A stretch of DNA of 64,000 nt. Origin: Gordionus sp. m RMFG-2023. Lineage: Eukaryota; Nematomorpha; Gordioida; Chordodea; Parachordodidae. Of this stretch, positions 1 through 14,340 are shown in pieces. Position numbers and translations under genes: made by a program. Under the pieces are notes generated by a model. The model searched no databases, had not been told where the DNA came from, and was given only the letters and a program-made list of their open reading frames with translations. The DNA is taken from the NCBI RefSeq assembly GCF_954871325.1, contig NC_088776.1, forward strand, positions 55,570,569 to 55,634,568, in the 5' to 3' direction. Positions within the stretch are counted from its first letter, which is position 1. Every line of letters starts with the position of its first letter.

Positions 1-658
1 CTTAGGACAAAACCAATAATAATTATTAGTTTTGGGGAAAAAAGTTCTGATAAAAATAATATATCAAATAGATTATAGTTTGGATTTTATCCTTTTGAGA
101 TGAATTTTATTTTTAAATTTACGAAAAGTGGCATTTTGCTCTTTCAAATTCATCCTATATAGATATTATATATATATATATATACAGTAAAACTTGTATT
201 TTTAAAATTATTTTAACAAAAAGCTCATGTTGGATAACTGCTAAATAGTAGTGCTGTTAACATAATCTAAAAATCGAACGCACTCATGTTTCATGTTAGT
301 TCAAAACTTTATGAATAAATTTATTTTTTTTAAATTACATTTAATAAATAAATGCTTTATTTATATTTTAAAATATATTAATTTATAATACTTCAAATTG
401 CGTTCAAATAATAAAATATAAAAACTTGAAAATAATAGTGATTAGATAATAATTTCAAAAAATCACATTAAAAATTAAATTCTAAATGATATTAAACTAT
501 TTCATATTTATGTATATAATATATAACATTTAATGATTTTTACTTTATGTATCTATTACAAATAAAAAAACATGATCAGATTTTTAACGAATATAAATTT
601 TAAAAGATTATTTTTTTTAAAAATTCAAATGGATTATAAAATTTATATCATAATAATT
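1..658. other. AT-rich intergenic sequence
   Basis: This is the stretch downstream of SOUL copy A. A (TA)n microsatellite lies near 167-184. I see no coding region, RNA gene or terminal repeat. Confidence 0.6.
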
Positions 659-3600
659 TCAACAATATTTTTTTTTCGGATTGAAATTGTTTATTCCAAA
701 CATCACCTCGTTGTGTCTTCCTTGAAATTGGTTGGGGCTAAATAAAGTATAAAATTATAAGGTGACTCCTAAGTTTGTAAAATTCATAAAATGGATAAGT
801 AAGTGAATAAAGGGGAAGATTTTCATAAAACATCAAGGAAAAAAAGTTTGATATTAATATTTTTAAATTACAACGATCCTTTTTTGAATACAGCTAAGAT
901 AGAATGGGCAAAATCCGTCACAACCTCAACCCTATTTCCGATCTCTGTGAAGCAGAAGGATTGAGATTTACCACTTGTGAAAAACTCCGTTGATTACCTT
1001 ATTTGGAGTCTCTCACCATTGGCTAGATCCCCATTTATTGAACTTATTAAAGATCGGGGATATGAATTTTTAGATATTCCATCTACCAATCTCAAACTCG
1101 AATTGGACAACCATGAGCTCAGTTATGTTTTATGTATCAGGCTCAACATTCCCTTTTCATTACCATATAAATGCAGCAAATGTCATACTGTTGATGACAA
1201 TATGGCGCTTCATCCTTTACATTGCAATCGTAATCCCGGCCGGCAAACTCGACATTTGATATGCAATCAAATTATATCTCTTGCACTTAGGTCAGCTGGT
1301 TTTCCTACCTCAATGGAGCCTTCTGGCTTATTTTCCGATAGTAGGCGTTCTGATGGGGTCACACGTATTCCATGGTATCAAGGAAAATTTTTAATATGGG
1401 ATTTCTCTTGTCTGGACACTAACCCCCCCTCTAATTTTAACAAGGACGCTCTGAACAGAGCTCAAAATTTTAAGATCAGCAAATACAGCGCTGATTCCTC
1501 AAATTACATATTCATACCCATCATTTGCTCCACCTTAACTACATATGGTGATTTGGCTAAAAACTTATTTAAAGACGTTGGCCGCCTAATCAGAAAAAAT
1601 TCTGGGGAGCCTCGCGAACGTTTTTACTTAAGGCAGAGGATCGCAATAGCCATTCTTAAGGCTAATTATGTTTGTTTTATTAATTCGATCTCTCCTGATG
1701 ATTAGATGAAGGAGGTTTGGAATAATTTCTGCTGCTTTCGCTTATGCCTCAATATTGTCCTTTTGTTATTATGATTTTTTTTTTCGTAATTTTTAACTAA
1801 TTATATATTTTTCAATGATGATTTATATATAAATAATGAATTTAAAAAAATCCCGTAAAAAAATAATATTAAAATTAGCCTTTAATAATAAAAATTTTTC
1901 CAAAAAATCCTTAAATATATTAATATTGACTCTTATAAATGCTCACTTTATCTTGAGGCTTAGGATTCACTTTAATAATTTTTCCTGCTATTACACAACT
2001 TTAGTTTTAGCATCTAATCGAGCAAATTTCAGTAAACATTTTTTAGTAAATATAATTGGCCTTGTTAACCTTATAAATAGTGATCTATGACACTTTTTCC
2101 CTAAAGTATCCACCGATATACAAATTGAACTTAAACTCAACCAAAAACCAACTTTAAAATTAAATAAACATCTTGAGTTAATTCGGGGTACAATGTTTCT
2201 TATAAACCACTAGGTCAGTGGCCCCTACACTTTCTGAGGGATGGAAACAGAATACCCCCCTGAAAAGTAACCCCCCCCCCTTCGAAAAAATAGTTAATTA
2301 TTTTTTGACACCCATAATCAAAAATAATTTTTATTGCATCAATCTTTAATACATAATATAAATAAAAAAAAAATATTTACTTTAAAATTAATAATTTAGA
2401 TAAATTAGGGGAAGAGAAAGCGAAAGAATTTATAATCTCATCAATATTTAATTGTTTAAATAAATTTTTTTCCATTGATAAAGTGGTTAAATTATTGATA
2501 AATGGATCTTTCATGATGGTGCTACGTAATCTTGTTTTAATTAATACATGAGGTAGTAGGAATGGTTATAAATATTTATATAATTGTTAAATTAGGGGTA
2601 GCAGAAAAATTTTAAAGTAGACGATAAGGTAAAATAAAAGAATAGTTTATCCAGTCTGAATCATAAGTCTCAGAATTATCATCAGAAGAAGAAGTTATAA
2701 TGTATTAGTATAAATATTTCACAATTCTCAGAATCTATTTTAAATTCTTTAACCTCTAGGGCACGAGTAATATTTACTTCCCTGTTTTAGCCATCTTATA
2801 AATATTTCAACATTTCTTCAAAAATTTGACTTGAATTTAAATGATAAAATTCACATATATCCTCGATATCATCTTTAACAATTGACTATTCCACCATTCC
2901 CTTTGGTGTAAAAAATGATGTTTGATTTAAAAATTTCATTGATTTATCATTAAATCTTTCATTAAACTGCATAATAATCAAATCAAAAATCGCAGCATAA
3001 AACACTGATTTTAAAGCTAAAATAAAAATGATGAAAGTGTATATCTCTCCTTTTGGATTGGAATGTTTGAAGTCTAGAACTTTCAAAATGAAAAGGTAGA
3101 TTTCTCTCCTTCATAAAATCTTGTGCTTTTGAAAAAACATCCAAAAATTCAGTGTTATTATTAATTAAGATTAAAAAATAATTAAAGACAATTTAAATTA
3201 TATTTCTCAAATTAATCAGGCAATTGAATTTGATTTATTGCAAACCATATATCCTTCGAAATGGTTTGTAATTTTGTACAAGCCAAGCTTGTTATCAGCA
3301 ATATTTTATCCAAAACACAAAGTGATAAAATAAAATAAAATTTTTCTATTCTAAAGATTATAGCACTAGCCTTAGTGGAAGTGGCAGGATCTTCAGAATC
3401 CTTTAAATTTGTCAAAGTTGCCCTCAAGGCATCATAAAGTAGGAAAAAATTTACAAATGCTTTGTATGATGATAGCCAGCTTCTATAAATATAAAATAAA
3501 CAATTTTTGATACGTAGAAATCGTTGCTATTTTGTCAGTACATTACTCTGACATGCTTTCGGCACCTCATATCTTTTAACGCCATTAAAGTATACAAAAA

Positions 3601-6600
3601 TCTCATCAAATATTCCTAAAATATTTCTGAGTTCTTTAATTGATTGGCATGATTGAACAATGATTAAATTTAATCGATGACAATAGCACCAAATAAAAGC
3701 TGCCTTTGACGCCTCCGCTCTAATCAAAGCCTGCATTCCATTGATTCTTCTACTCATGTTTGAAGCTCCGTCATAATTTTCAACTAGGAATTTGAGGGTT
3801 AGATTCATGGAGCCAAGTTTGGATATTATATTATTTTTAATATCGAGACCAGATGTATTTCCTGCATAATATATATCTATCAGTCTTTCAACAGGGTTAG
3901 GCGTCTCACTATTTTCAATAAATATTACTAAGCACCTGTTATATTCAATCTTCTTTTGAATTATTTTTATAATCATATTTTTCATGGTTTCAATGAGAAT
4001 ATTTTTGTTATTATATGATAATAGATTTGAATATAATTTACATTTTACTCCCTTATTTTTTTCTACCTTCTTTCTTCATTTTGTTGTAAATACATTTTGA
4101 CAACAGGTTCGGAATCTGCAATTAGTTTATTAAGGCCCATCATATTGCCTTCTTTGCCTATTTCCCAGAAGGCTTGGTTACGAGATATTAAATAACCTAG
4201 ACATCTTATTATTATTCTTATAATAGAACGGTTATTGTCCACACATTCTTTCTGGGGTATTATAAATTGTAATATGGAAAAAAGCTACTATTACAAAGCT
4301 TTTCTTTATATCGTTAAAAGCCCACCATGTCTTTTCCAAATGTGGTCTGTCCATTTATCATCTCTTATATTATGAGATGTGTAATTTTTAATTAAGCATT
4401 TGTATTATTTTGGTTAATATTTTTGGGCATATTTTGAAATTGGAAAAATAATTTTATGACAAGAAATCTTGGATAACAAACTAATTTACTAAACATCGAC
4501 CAAAATTTCCTTCAATACATATTAAATTAAAAGTGGGGGTGGGAGGGGGTCTTATTATTATATTCATAAACTAGATATCCTTGATTATAGATGGATGTAG
4601 CAAACAAAAAAGAATTAAATTAAAAAAAAAATTTTTTTTAAAAACACCACACAAATTTTTAGAAGCAGTTGCTTCGGACCCCCCTCCCTGTTGTAGGAGC
4701 CACTGCACGAGGTGAAATATCTCATAACACGCCTTTTCAGTTTCATAGAATAATAAGATAGCCTGCCATTGCTAAGTTGTACCCATAATATAATAGGGGC
4801 CCTGAATCACGCATCAAATAGTTTATATGAGGCTAAATTCGTCCATAGGTATAAATGTCAATTCAATAGAATATCAAGCAGACAAAATTTGTTTGTCATT
4901 CATTTGAAAATAGCAATTAATGATTTAGTCAATTATTTATATTTTATATTGCTTATGAAACGTAAATTATTTTAAATGAATATTATAATACCAATTTTAA
5001 ATATTAATTATTATTATTAATTTAATTTACTTGTTTATTATATTACGTATTATGTATGATATTATAGCTAAATTAATATATTTTGAAATCAAAAGAAAGT
5101 TAAATTTTTTTATTTCGACCTTAATTTATTCATTAAACCATAAATCACATCACGTTAGACCGACGTAACCATTGTAATAGTTACTATAACTATATTAACT
5201 ATTTTAAATAGCTTTTGGGGATTCAGTTTATTTACCCAAATTATTTTGATAATATAAAATTGATTGAGGTTCGAAATCTTCCCCGGTCTCCCCTACTTTT
5301 TTAAAACTTTTTAAAGGGAGGTTATTACAAATACTATTATAATGATAATCATTTACTAATTATAGGTTACGTAAGAAAGATTGAAGGTCACTATTTGCTT
5401 GTTCAACTCCAAAATATTGAGCAATTCTCTCGCTTTAGAAACAAAAGTAGTAGGAAGAGCATATCCACCAAACATTCTAACATAAGCCGCCGGGGTATTA
5501 TATCTCACTATTTTAACCTATGTGTTATTTTATTTTAAAATATAATAAATATGTTATCGTCAATGAATCTTTTCAGACAGTGTTATTTTTCGACTTTAAA
5601 TTATTTATTTGAACTTTTGGTAATTGAAAATGCGATTTTATTGTAAATATAATGTTTGGATTACAATAGATGGCCACAGGGGTTGTCTAGCCCGACCCAT
5701 CCGGAGCTCGGGTCGGATTCAGATATAAAAGACTTTATTTTCGGGCTTGGATTCAGCTCTGGGAGTGTTCGACCCTAAAATCTACCCGACAAATAAATAT
5801 AACTATCCTAAATAATCATTTTAATTCATAATGTGTGAATTAGAATAACATGTCATTTTCAATTTTATTTTACATCATATTTTATCAGTTTAATTGAAAT
5901 ATATTTATCTAATATCTATTTAATTAAATAGTCCAAAACTTTCAATATTTAAAATCGTTTACCACATCTTAAATTGATGGAAGATTTACCACAACGACTT
6001 TCCCAATTTAAGTATTTTGGCTCTTAAATTCTTGGCTATCCCTTCCTCAGCTAGCTATAAAAAAAAGCGCTTTAAGCAGCTGGTAGGGATAGGAGGACTT
6101 GTTTAGGCCTGAGAAACTCGATTCCTCATTATTTATATCACTCACTATGTGATATTATTGATTATAATTTATATTTATATAATCGCTATAATTTTTTTAA
6201 TTCGATGGTATTTTAACTTTTTAATATTTAAACTGAATAAAAGGCATATGTTTAATATTTAATTAAAAATAAAACTTAATATAAATATTAATTAAATTAT
6301 GGTGGTCAAATAAACTTTTATTTAAGGTAATCATAATTTTTAATTGTTTTTTAGATTTTATAATATTTTCACTCATTTAAAAATATTTAACTAGGTTGTG
6401 GTGGGGTTAAGAAAATTTTTTTGATTTCGGGCTCTGGTTAAGCTCAAACGTAAAAATCATTTTGCAGACCTCTAGAATACAAAATACCCTATGAATTTTT
6501 AGATAATTTTGACGTTAATGTTTTAGTCATTTAAAATTTTTATAAAAAATATGCACAAACATATGTGATATAGTATAATATATAATTAAAAAGAAACCAA

Positions 6601-9600
6601 TGGGTTAGTAGGTTTCGGAGTATCGACTACATAAGGGGGATGAACGTCTAAGAAGACTGAGGGCCCATGGCCTCCATTTAAAAGTTCCATAAATTCTTGT
6701 TTATTATCACTTATGGATCGGGTAGGTGGATCAATAAATATCGGAGTGGTCATATTTATGGTTATGTCTAGGAATGAATACAAATGGAGTTATTATGAAC
6801 TTAAAAATATAAAATAAGCCTTATTATATATTTATTTTTTAAATTAAAAACGACCTAAATTAACTAATTTTATTCCCCTTCAACTTAAATCCTGTCTATT
6901 GTTATTAATTTTGATTAAAAGAGATTTAAATTAGATTAATTTGGTTTAAAAAAATAATATGATAATATAGGTTAGCATTTTTATACAAAAAGTCGTAATA
7001 TCTTAATTGTAAGATACTCATGAGTTTCGACCCAAGAGTTTTAAAATATAGTTTTAAAAAAGTGACTTACTTCTGTCATTTTCTCCCATAAAATAACGTA
7101 AAAGTCTAATAACAGCTGGGGTTAATCCTTTATCTGTATATTCTTGTCCTTCGTAAGTAAATAAATAAATTTATTTTTAAAGATTTATGAAAATCAGTAT
7201 TTATTGCATATATTTTACACTTTTGAAATTTTATACGCTTATATATATAATAGATACCTTAATATAAAAAAAATGAAATAATATCTCTAAGGATTACCTT
7301 CAATAGGCTATTATGGTTTCATTGCCATATAAGTAATTGACCAATGTAAGAAAAATTAAATGATATATAGTTCAAGTTCTCTTTATCTAAGTTATAATAT
7401 AACCTTACTTTCTCTTTGCATTACAAAAAAAATATAAAAATTAAAACGAATTGCACGGTATACATATTTTTTCTTCTTCTTCTTTATAACAGATTAGTTT
7501 TAATATTTTGATTATTATCAGAATTTCATGGTATAATTTTAAAAAAAAACCAAACCATCAATATGAGATAGCCGCTTATTTTAAAAATATATAAAAATAT
7601 AGCATTAATTGAATCAGCATTTTAAACTTCTCAACAACGGGTATTATAATTATAATTTAAAGATCTGCTTCTTTTTTTTTTGATAAAACTTATTTTAATA
7701 TTTTACCAGTGGATGAAGCCTTGATTGCTGTGATATTAAGATACTGTCTGACTTCGTAAAAATTATTTCTACAAACAATTTTCCAAGGGGTACAAAAATA
7801 ATCTCCGCAAAATTCGCGCAAATCATATTCCCTTGTGAGAAATAAAAAAAATGATTATATTCATTTATATATATATATTAAATGGATTCTGTCAGAAAAT
7901 TGACAAAAGAATAACTTAATCAATAAAAGAAGGAAAGAAGGAATATAAAAAAATATATAGAAATAGGTATCTGCGAAGTTCGGCCCAGCTCTCTTCGGCC
8001 TTGCTCGAATTTTGGACCCGTTTAATCTTAGTCTGGCCCGCCCCCACCCATTGGAATTTTTTTAATTTATCCGGCTAAGGCTTGTAAAAATTAAACGAAA
8101 ATTCAGGGTCCGATCCGTTAAAGTTTTGCAAAAAATCCTCTTTGGCTGTTGAATATTTTTTTTACCAATTATCCAGCCATCACATTTTTAATATCTATAT
8201 CTAATTTTTTTCCCCTTCAATGTGATTTAACGCTCTTATATCCTTTCTATGGTTATCTATTTTTAACACAAGGGTTTTTATAAATCAATTGTGTTTGATA
8301 ATCTGTATTTGTAAGTTGATTTGCATTAATTTAATTTTTTTTTGTAATTTTTTACTATTTATTGATAGATTTAAGTTTTAAGTTAAATAGCTTTTAAAAT
8401 TAAAGGAACTAAGCATAATTGCTATCTATTTTCAAATAGTAATAATCAAAATCAAAATATTCGCTTGAAATTTAAAAAAATATATACATATCAAAATCTT
8501 AATGCCCGGACCTATTAAAATTTTATTAAAGAATTAAAACCCTTAACTGTCTGTATAGATACACTTTTTAATATTTTATTATATGTTAATTTTATATATG
8601 AAGAAGAAATTGCTATTAATATTCTAAATTTTAACTTTTATGGAGTCTGTAATAAAATATAAAAAGGGCGAGGAATATGATTTTTTGGGATTAAATAATA
8701 ATTAAGCATGTAGAATCTAAAATATTTTCGCTAAAAAAATTTAGATTCTAAGGTTTTTTTTTAAAACTAAATAACGATTAAATGATTATAATAATATATG
8801 GTTTCAAATTGATGCGTCCTAAATAATCAAGTGCAAAAAATTTTTCGAAAACGAAACATATTAAAAAAATCATATTTTTTAATGTTGTGGTTACTGATCG
8901 CCTGAATGAGAATTTCATAGACTTCCCACAAAAATATCAAATTAATAATATCTAGCAAAAATCTTCCAATTTTTTAATATACATAATTTTAAAATCACTC
9001 TAAAAAATGGAAAAACAATCTATATACATTATAAATCAAATGTAACCAAATCCGCCAATAGTGGTAAATTGTCAATTCCTTTTCATTATTTTTTAAAAAA
9101 TGAATTAAAATTTGTTTTTTATATTTTTCGATTTATTGCGACAAAAATAATTGCACTACATATTTCAGTCTGGAAATTTTAATGAATAAGAGAAATTTTT
9201 TATAGCATTTTTAAGAATTTTTTTTTTTCTAAAATACAAGTCATTTTCATTTAGGAGAATATATAAATTTTTATTAAAGATTCTAATTTTATTAATTAGT
9301 TGAGATCTTTTTTTTCCTCTAGATAGGATTTTTTTTTGAAAGTATAGATAGAGTGAACCTGTAAGGATAATCGTGGATATCTTCATATTGCTCGCCTAGG
9401 AACTTAAGGAAGGCACCTATAAAGGGCGATCTCATAGATTCGTACTCTCCAAGCACCGCGCTCGGCATAAATGGAGATTGCGCGATTTCTTCTCGTTCTC
9501 CTGATAAATCTGATACATTCGTATGTTGCAATTTACATCGAGTTCCTGATTATTTTTAAGAAGATATTTTTATTCTCATAACTTAATACAATATAAATTT

Positions 9601-10232
9601 GTGATTATAATAGTATGAGGTAAGACTCATAACAAAGAAATTATAATTTGAATATTACCGTTTTGATGCCTATAATTTTAATTAAAGCCCCGTAACATGG
9701 ATAAATTTGATCATTTCTCCACATTATACCCATATTATAAGGGGATCATATTTAAGACCAAATTAATCATGTTAAAATTAAACTGAATAAGGAATTTAAA
9801 CCATTAAAAAAATTTATAAAGCAAAATATTTATCAACTCACCTTTTGTATCGGTATTCGTTGATTTAGTAGTGTGTTTTTCAGAATTTTTAGTTTTAGTA
9901 GCTGTTGGTAAATGCTCATCTATAACTGTTTTCTTACCTTGAACTGGTTTTAGAGATATATTAATTTTTTCTTTTTCTTTAATAGTTTCTGCGTCATTAA
10001 TATCGTTAAGGTCATCTGAGTCATGATTACTGCTACTAGTCGTAAGTGTTAATTTTATAGACGTGTTATAAGTTATAGAGGTGTTGATGAAGGAAGAGAA
10101 TCCGAATTTTTGTGAGCTCCCATTGCCAGAATGCTGTTCATTAGCTGTTGAATTAATTAATAAGTCTAAATAAGCTCCTAGATCTTGAAATATTAAGAGA
10201 TAGAAAAAAAATTTTGTCAAAATCCCTGACAT
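659..10232 (-). CDS. Secreted SOUL-family haem-binding protein, copy A (7 exons)
   Basis: Exons, in transcription order: 10232-9842, 9545-9359, 7831-7707, 7148-7071, 6767-6598, 5517-5357, 737-659. All introns are GT-AG and the phases join without a frame break, giving about 396 residues. An in-frame ATG at 10277 would add 15 residues; I prefer 10232 because it aligns with copy B. The N-terminus is a hydrophobic signal peptide followed by a Ser/Thr/Asn-rich stretch. The SOUL fold (haem/porphyrin-binding HEBP family) is recognised from FYEVRQY in exon 3, a GEND segment in exon 4, NMTTPIFI and PPYVVDTPKPTNP in exon 5, AYVRMFGGYA in exon 6 and RHNEV near the end. It closes with KKKYC and TGA. Cysteines in exon 3 (CGDYFC and one more) and at the C-terminus suggest a disulfide-bonded extracellular form, unlike cytosolic HEBP1/2; that is inference. 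The last intron is 4.6 kb and full of transposons. Confidence 0.85.
905..1705 (+). pseudogene. Non-LTR retrotransposon C-terminal domain fragment
   Basis: An open frame from about 977 to the TAG at 1705 encodes the C-terminal part of a metazoan non-LTR retrotransposon polyprotein, downstream of the reverse transcriptase. The order of motifs is CSKCH...HPLHC (Cys/His knuckle), RQTRHLICNQI, EPSGLFSDSRRSDG, IPWYQGKFLIWDFSCLDT, then a helical tail with YLRQRIAIAI. SDG followed by LIWD resembles the PD-(D/E)XK nuclease core found in such elements. In the same frame upstream, KQKD is followed by TGA at about 959 where relatives carry a tryptophan codon, so this is a decayed piece. It lies antisense in the last intron of SOUL copy A. 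The family is recalled from memory; no reverse transcriptase motifs are present here. Confidence 0.65.
2216..4705 (-). mobile_element. Full-length hAT transposon with TIRs and 8-bp target duplication
   Basis: The left end reads CAGTGGCCCCTACAC from 2216, and the reverse complement of the right end reads CAGTGGCTCCTACA up to 4705. The flanks are CACTAGGT (2208-2215) and CACGAGGT (4706-4713), a target duplication matching at 7 of 8 positions, as expected for hAT. The element is about 2.5 kb, carries a broken transposase on the minus strand, and sits inside the last intron of SOUL copy A. Confidence 0.88.
2800..4360 (-). pseudogene. Broken hAT transposase (ZMYM/TTF-type, DUF4371-like)
   Basis: Read 3' to 5' along the plus strand, the pieces come in the right order for this transposase class. 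KWTDHIWKRHGG lies near 4340, and NRSIIRIIIRCLGYL and RNQAFW near 4250-4170. The catalytic-region motif NYDGASNMSRRINGMQALIR, followed by CYCHRLNLIIVQ, falls in an open stretch at 3985-3527. VLDKILLITSLACTKLQ is near 3300 and FDLIIMQFNERFNDKS near 2950. Stops and frameshifts separate the blocks, so no functional enzyme can be made. The family assignment rests on the DGAxNMS and CxxHRLNL signatures. Confidence 0.85.
5673..6475. repeat. Possible decayed hAT-like element in SOUL A intron 5
   Basis: A GC-rich stretch beginning CAGGGGTTGTCTAGCCCGAC near 5677 and one whose reverse complement begins TAGAGGTCTGCAAAATG near 6474 look like diverged hAT ends. GTCGG/GCCCGG words are repeated inside. I could not find a convincing target duplication, so the ends are uncertain. 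Confidence 0.3.
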
Positions 10233-13200
10233 TTTTTTTAAGAAAAATAAGTATGGAGAAACAGTTAAAGCTTTCATATTTATGCAAAAAATTTTATTTT
10301 ATTCTATTAGTTATAGGAGATGATTTATTAATACCTTATAATGATTGTTATGTATTCTAATTTTAAAATTACCTTTTTGTGGAAAATTAACAGAAAAAAA
10401 ATATAATTTGATTTGTATAATAATTATAATAATTTAAGAAATTTATAGTTTTTTTTATCTCATTTTTTTCTTAAATGTGATTGTTCTTAAAACATCAGGA
10501 ATTCAAAATGGATAGATCATTCTTTTAATCCTAAATAATTGTTTTGATGGAATTTGATGATATATGAGCTTATTATTAAATATTTCGGCGCGTTAACTGA
10601 TGATATTACAAAATAGGCTGAATATTATCATCATAATATGATAACTATAAAATACTTTCCTAATCAAATCAAGGCTAAATGATTATTATGACCTATAACA
10701 ATACATATTAAATTCCCCGTTTTCAATTACATAAGACATATCCTTAAATAAATATTATTTTAAAAATAAATTGATACTGGCATTAGAACAGTATCTTAAA
10801 TTTGGTAAATGAGTTGCGCTGGGGTCATTTGTTATGTAATATCTAATCATTTACCATAAAAAATTATATTAAATATATATAATTAGTGAAGTAACGTTTT
10901 TATTCTACCCAACTGCCCATCATAATTTAAAAAATATTACCCTCCAACCCATTTTTCAAAAAAATTTATTTGGCCCTACCCACCCGCCCGTCCGGATAAT
11001 TTTTAAAATATAATGTTTTGATTCTTTTTTACTTCTTTCTGATCATTTTACCCGAAAATTTATTTTAAAGATACCAGCCCGTCTCTTGTTTAAAATGTAT
11101 ATTTAATCCGCTAAGTCACCATCTTAAGTGATTAGTCAATCTGGGATTTTAGAATAATTTTAAAATTTAAATCATTTATAATGCGATTTTTTTTTTAAAT
11201 AAAACCTAATTTTGCTATAATTCGAATTAGAGTGTGAGACATTTTTTTTTAAAAAAAAATTGTATTTGCTGTAGGTTTTAATTTTACTCCTGCTGTTTTA
11301 CCCAAACTTTTAAAATCACTTAAAGAACTCTAGCATTATATCTATAGGAGATAGAATAGACCTATAAATTAAGCGAAATATTTATTGCGAAATCCTTTAT
11401 AACGTATATCGAGAAGGTATTTATAGAGCGGAGGTAATATCAAACCAATTCGGGAAAATTTTTTCCTCGAAAAACATGTATAACAAGGTCAATATCGCCA
11501 ACTCATTATCGCGAACGAATCTATTTCCTAGAAATCTAAACCGCGATCATTTTTGAGTTTAATGTCGTAAAACTTTTATAGCGAGCCCTTTATAACGAGT
11601 TTATATACCTCGAAAGTATTGGCAAACTCAAGTTCATAAAATATTCATCCTCTAGTTGAACTCTTAACTCAAGTTTATAAAATATTCGTCTTCTAGTGTC
11701 ATTATCTCAGAACAATGAATATATCACGAAAGTAAAGAGAGGTGGCATAATATACTCCTCAAATTACTTAAGTGAGGAGTGATACACCCCCCCCCCTCCC
11801 ATAAGATATACTCTTATATTATTTTGGTGGACTTTCCTCCTTGTTTACCTGGTTATTGGGGTTGGAGACAAGACACATGAATGTAAAAATAAGATAAATA
11901 TATCCCCCTTTTACTAACAAAAGTTCTTAAATCATAAGTGGGAGATGTTATTGGTATTTTTGTTGTTTTTGTCTATAACCAGAGTTGGCTTAAATGTGAC
12001 CTCTAGCATGTATAATTTCGTCCAATTCTTGTGTATATTATGTATAAACCTGAGGTATAAAAATTAGTATAATTTAAGTGTAATTTTTTAAAGGAACACA
12101 GTAAAGGTGTCTGAATATTACAGAGTAGGTTACTTTATATAATTCCAGAAAAATTGGAGCTATTAAAAAAAATAATCTAATAAATGATTTAAGTGTTAAC
12201 AATTTCCTAAAACCCCAGATCGACTAAACCCCTACTACATACATTAAAGGTCCGTCGCGGGGATCGGGCTAAAATATAAAGATTTTGGAAAACTTAGCAT
12301 ATTTAAAAATAATTTTAAAACAACAGGTGGGTGGGTAAATTTGAAATAATTCTCGCGTAAAATGAAGAGAAAGGGGGGGGGGGGTAAGTTTAAAAAAAAC
12401 CAATTAAATATTTTATATATTGAGAGGGCGGGCCAAGCAAAATTTTTAAATAAATGGATTCAATATTTTTTTTCACACGACTTATAGATTTCTAATTGTA
12501 GTTAGTTGGGTTCATACTGTTGTGAACGATTACTTTTTTTTACGGCTTATAACGTATTTGCTATATATATAATATATTTTGAAAAATTGAAAATACTATG
12601 TGTTACCCTCATCTCCGCCATTTTATTCTGCTATTTGGTAAAAAAGGGTATAAAATTTGTTACAGCAGAAGTGTGACCATCTCCTACATTATAAGAGGTA
12701 GCGTGCGAAATATCGGAATATTATTTAATTTAGTAACCTTATGTTATAGCTAATGAAATGGTTATCTTATTTATTTTTTTTAGCGTGGAGATAGAAATAA
12801 TGGCAGAAAAGCTGTGATGATAAATTTTAATTTCGTTTTATTTCCACGAAGAATCTATTAAAGGCACATTACAGGTCAGTTCAACATGAGTAGAATAAAC
12901 TTTAAATACTCCCTGAGAGCTTTCTAATCTACTCTCCCAATGACTATTCCTTATAGAGGGTTTAAAAATAAACTTTTCAACCTTTCTAATTTCTCAACGG
13001 GCGTGTTGAATGAGAAACAAGGATTTGTTTGCTTATTAAAAATTTACCTAACTTAAATTTGCATCTTAGTTTATGATCTTAAAAATATATATATTACAAA
13101 TTGTATCCTATTTATAAATTATTTACAAATAATAATTTTAAAAAATCATTCTGACATAAAAAGCTGGCACTCATGACTCAAATTTTGGTTGTCCTATGAT

Positions 13201-14340
13201 TAAGTCTGACCTGACTCTACGGGATAAATTACAGCGCATGAAATAAATATATATTGTGAAGATAAAAAATACCTTCTCCTCAAACACTTATCGGAGGCCA
13301 TTGAACGAGAGTCAGCATATTGCTTTTACTGCTTCAAACATTTAGACCAATATCATTGGAAAAAAAATATGAATATACTGAAAATTAAAATGGGCAGATG
13401 AAAACAGCATATATGCTGTTCAAATAAATAGTGTGAACCATAGGAAAATATTGGGGATGGAATACCAAGGAAAAATAAATACTATTGAATATGCCTTGGA
13501 AAAAATAATCATTATCTGCTGAATTTATTGCATGAAGCAAATAAAAATACTTTGTGAAATTAAAATGAAAACTATAAATTTACACGTTGGAGCAGATGAA
13601 TATAATATAATAAACACTTATTGAATATATACTGCAAAATTTATTATCGATATAAACTTTTACCGTGAATAACTAAATATATGGTAAAATTTATTCTATA
13701 GGCAAATAAATGCCAAATAAAATTTTTACCCATTGCGAAGAAATATATAGTAAATGTTTCAAAATCTCAAAATACTCATCTAAATTTAAAATATAATATT
13801 TGCTATAGGAAAGGAGGTATCGACTAATTTACTTTATATTACCCATACATGTAAAAATATATTTTATTGCGTTAATTTATAATCATTTCCTTCCACAAGC
13901 ACTAGTACACTTTAATATGTTCTTAGCCGAGTAACTTGTGTTAAAAAAGCAAAAAAGTTACCAAAAATATAAAATAAGATTTGTTATTTTGTAAATTGTA
14001 ATGTGTATTTTTGTTAAAATATTATAATTCCAAGGGAAATTCTAAAATATTCACCATTATAAAAGCAAGAAAAACTCAACCAATGTCTTCTTTTTTTTAA
14101 AATATATTTTAAGATAATTTTGATCGAATTTAAAAATGAAATCAATATATCAATAATGAGATGCTCTCATTTATTGCAAAATCTACAAATAAAAACATTA
14201 AAACTTTTATTTTTATTATCAATTTCTAATTTTAAAAAATAAAACTACAAATATTTTCGATTATTCTAATAAATAAAGATAAAATAAATCAATTATAAAT
14301 ATTAATAATAATTATAATTATAATATTATCAATATTTATT
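10233..14340. other. Intergenic region between the SOUL paralogues
   Basis: No coding region was recognised. A C10 run lies at 11787-11796 and a G12 run at 12373-12384. Around 11340-11640 the sequence repeats words such as CTTTATAACGAGT and TATAGCGAGC, which resemble the TTATAACGA ends of pogo/Tigger elements, but no matched terminal pair was found. GC-rich GGCCC/GGGCGGGCC blocks near 10960-11000 and 12425-12435 may be decayed hAT ends. Confidence 0.45.

Noticed and set aside
4769-4975. Open frame just right of the first hAT element
   Set aside because: Its composition is that of the AT-rich background, it has no domain, and it lies in an intron of the opposite-strand SOUL gene.
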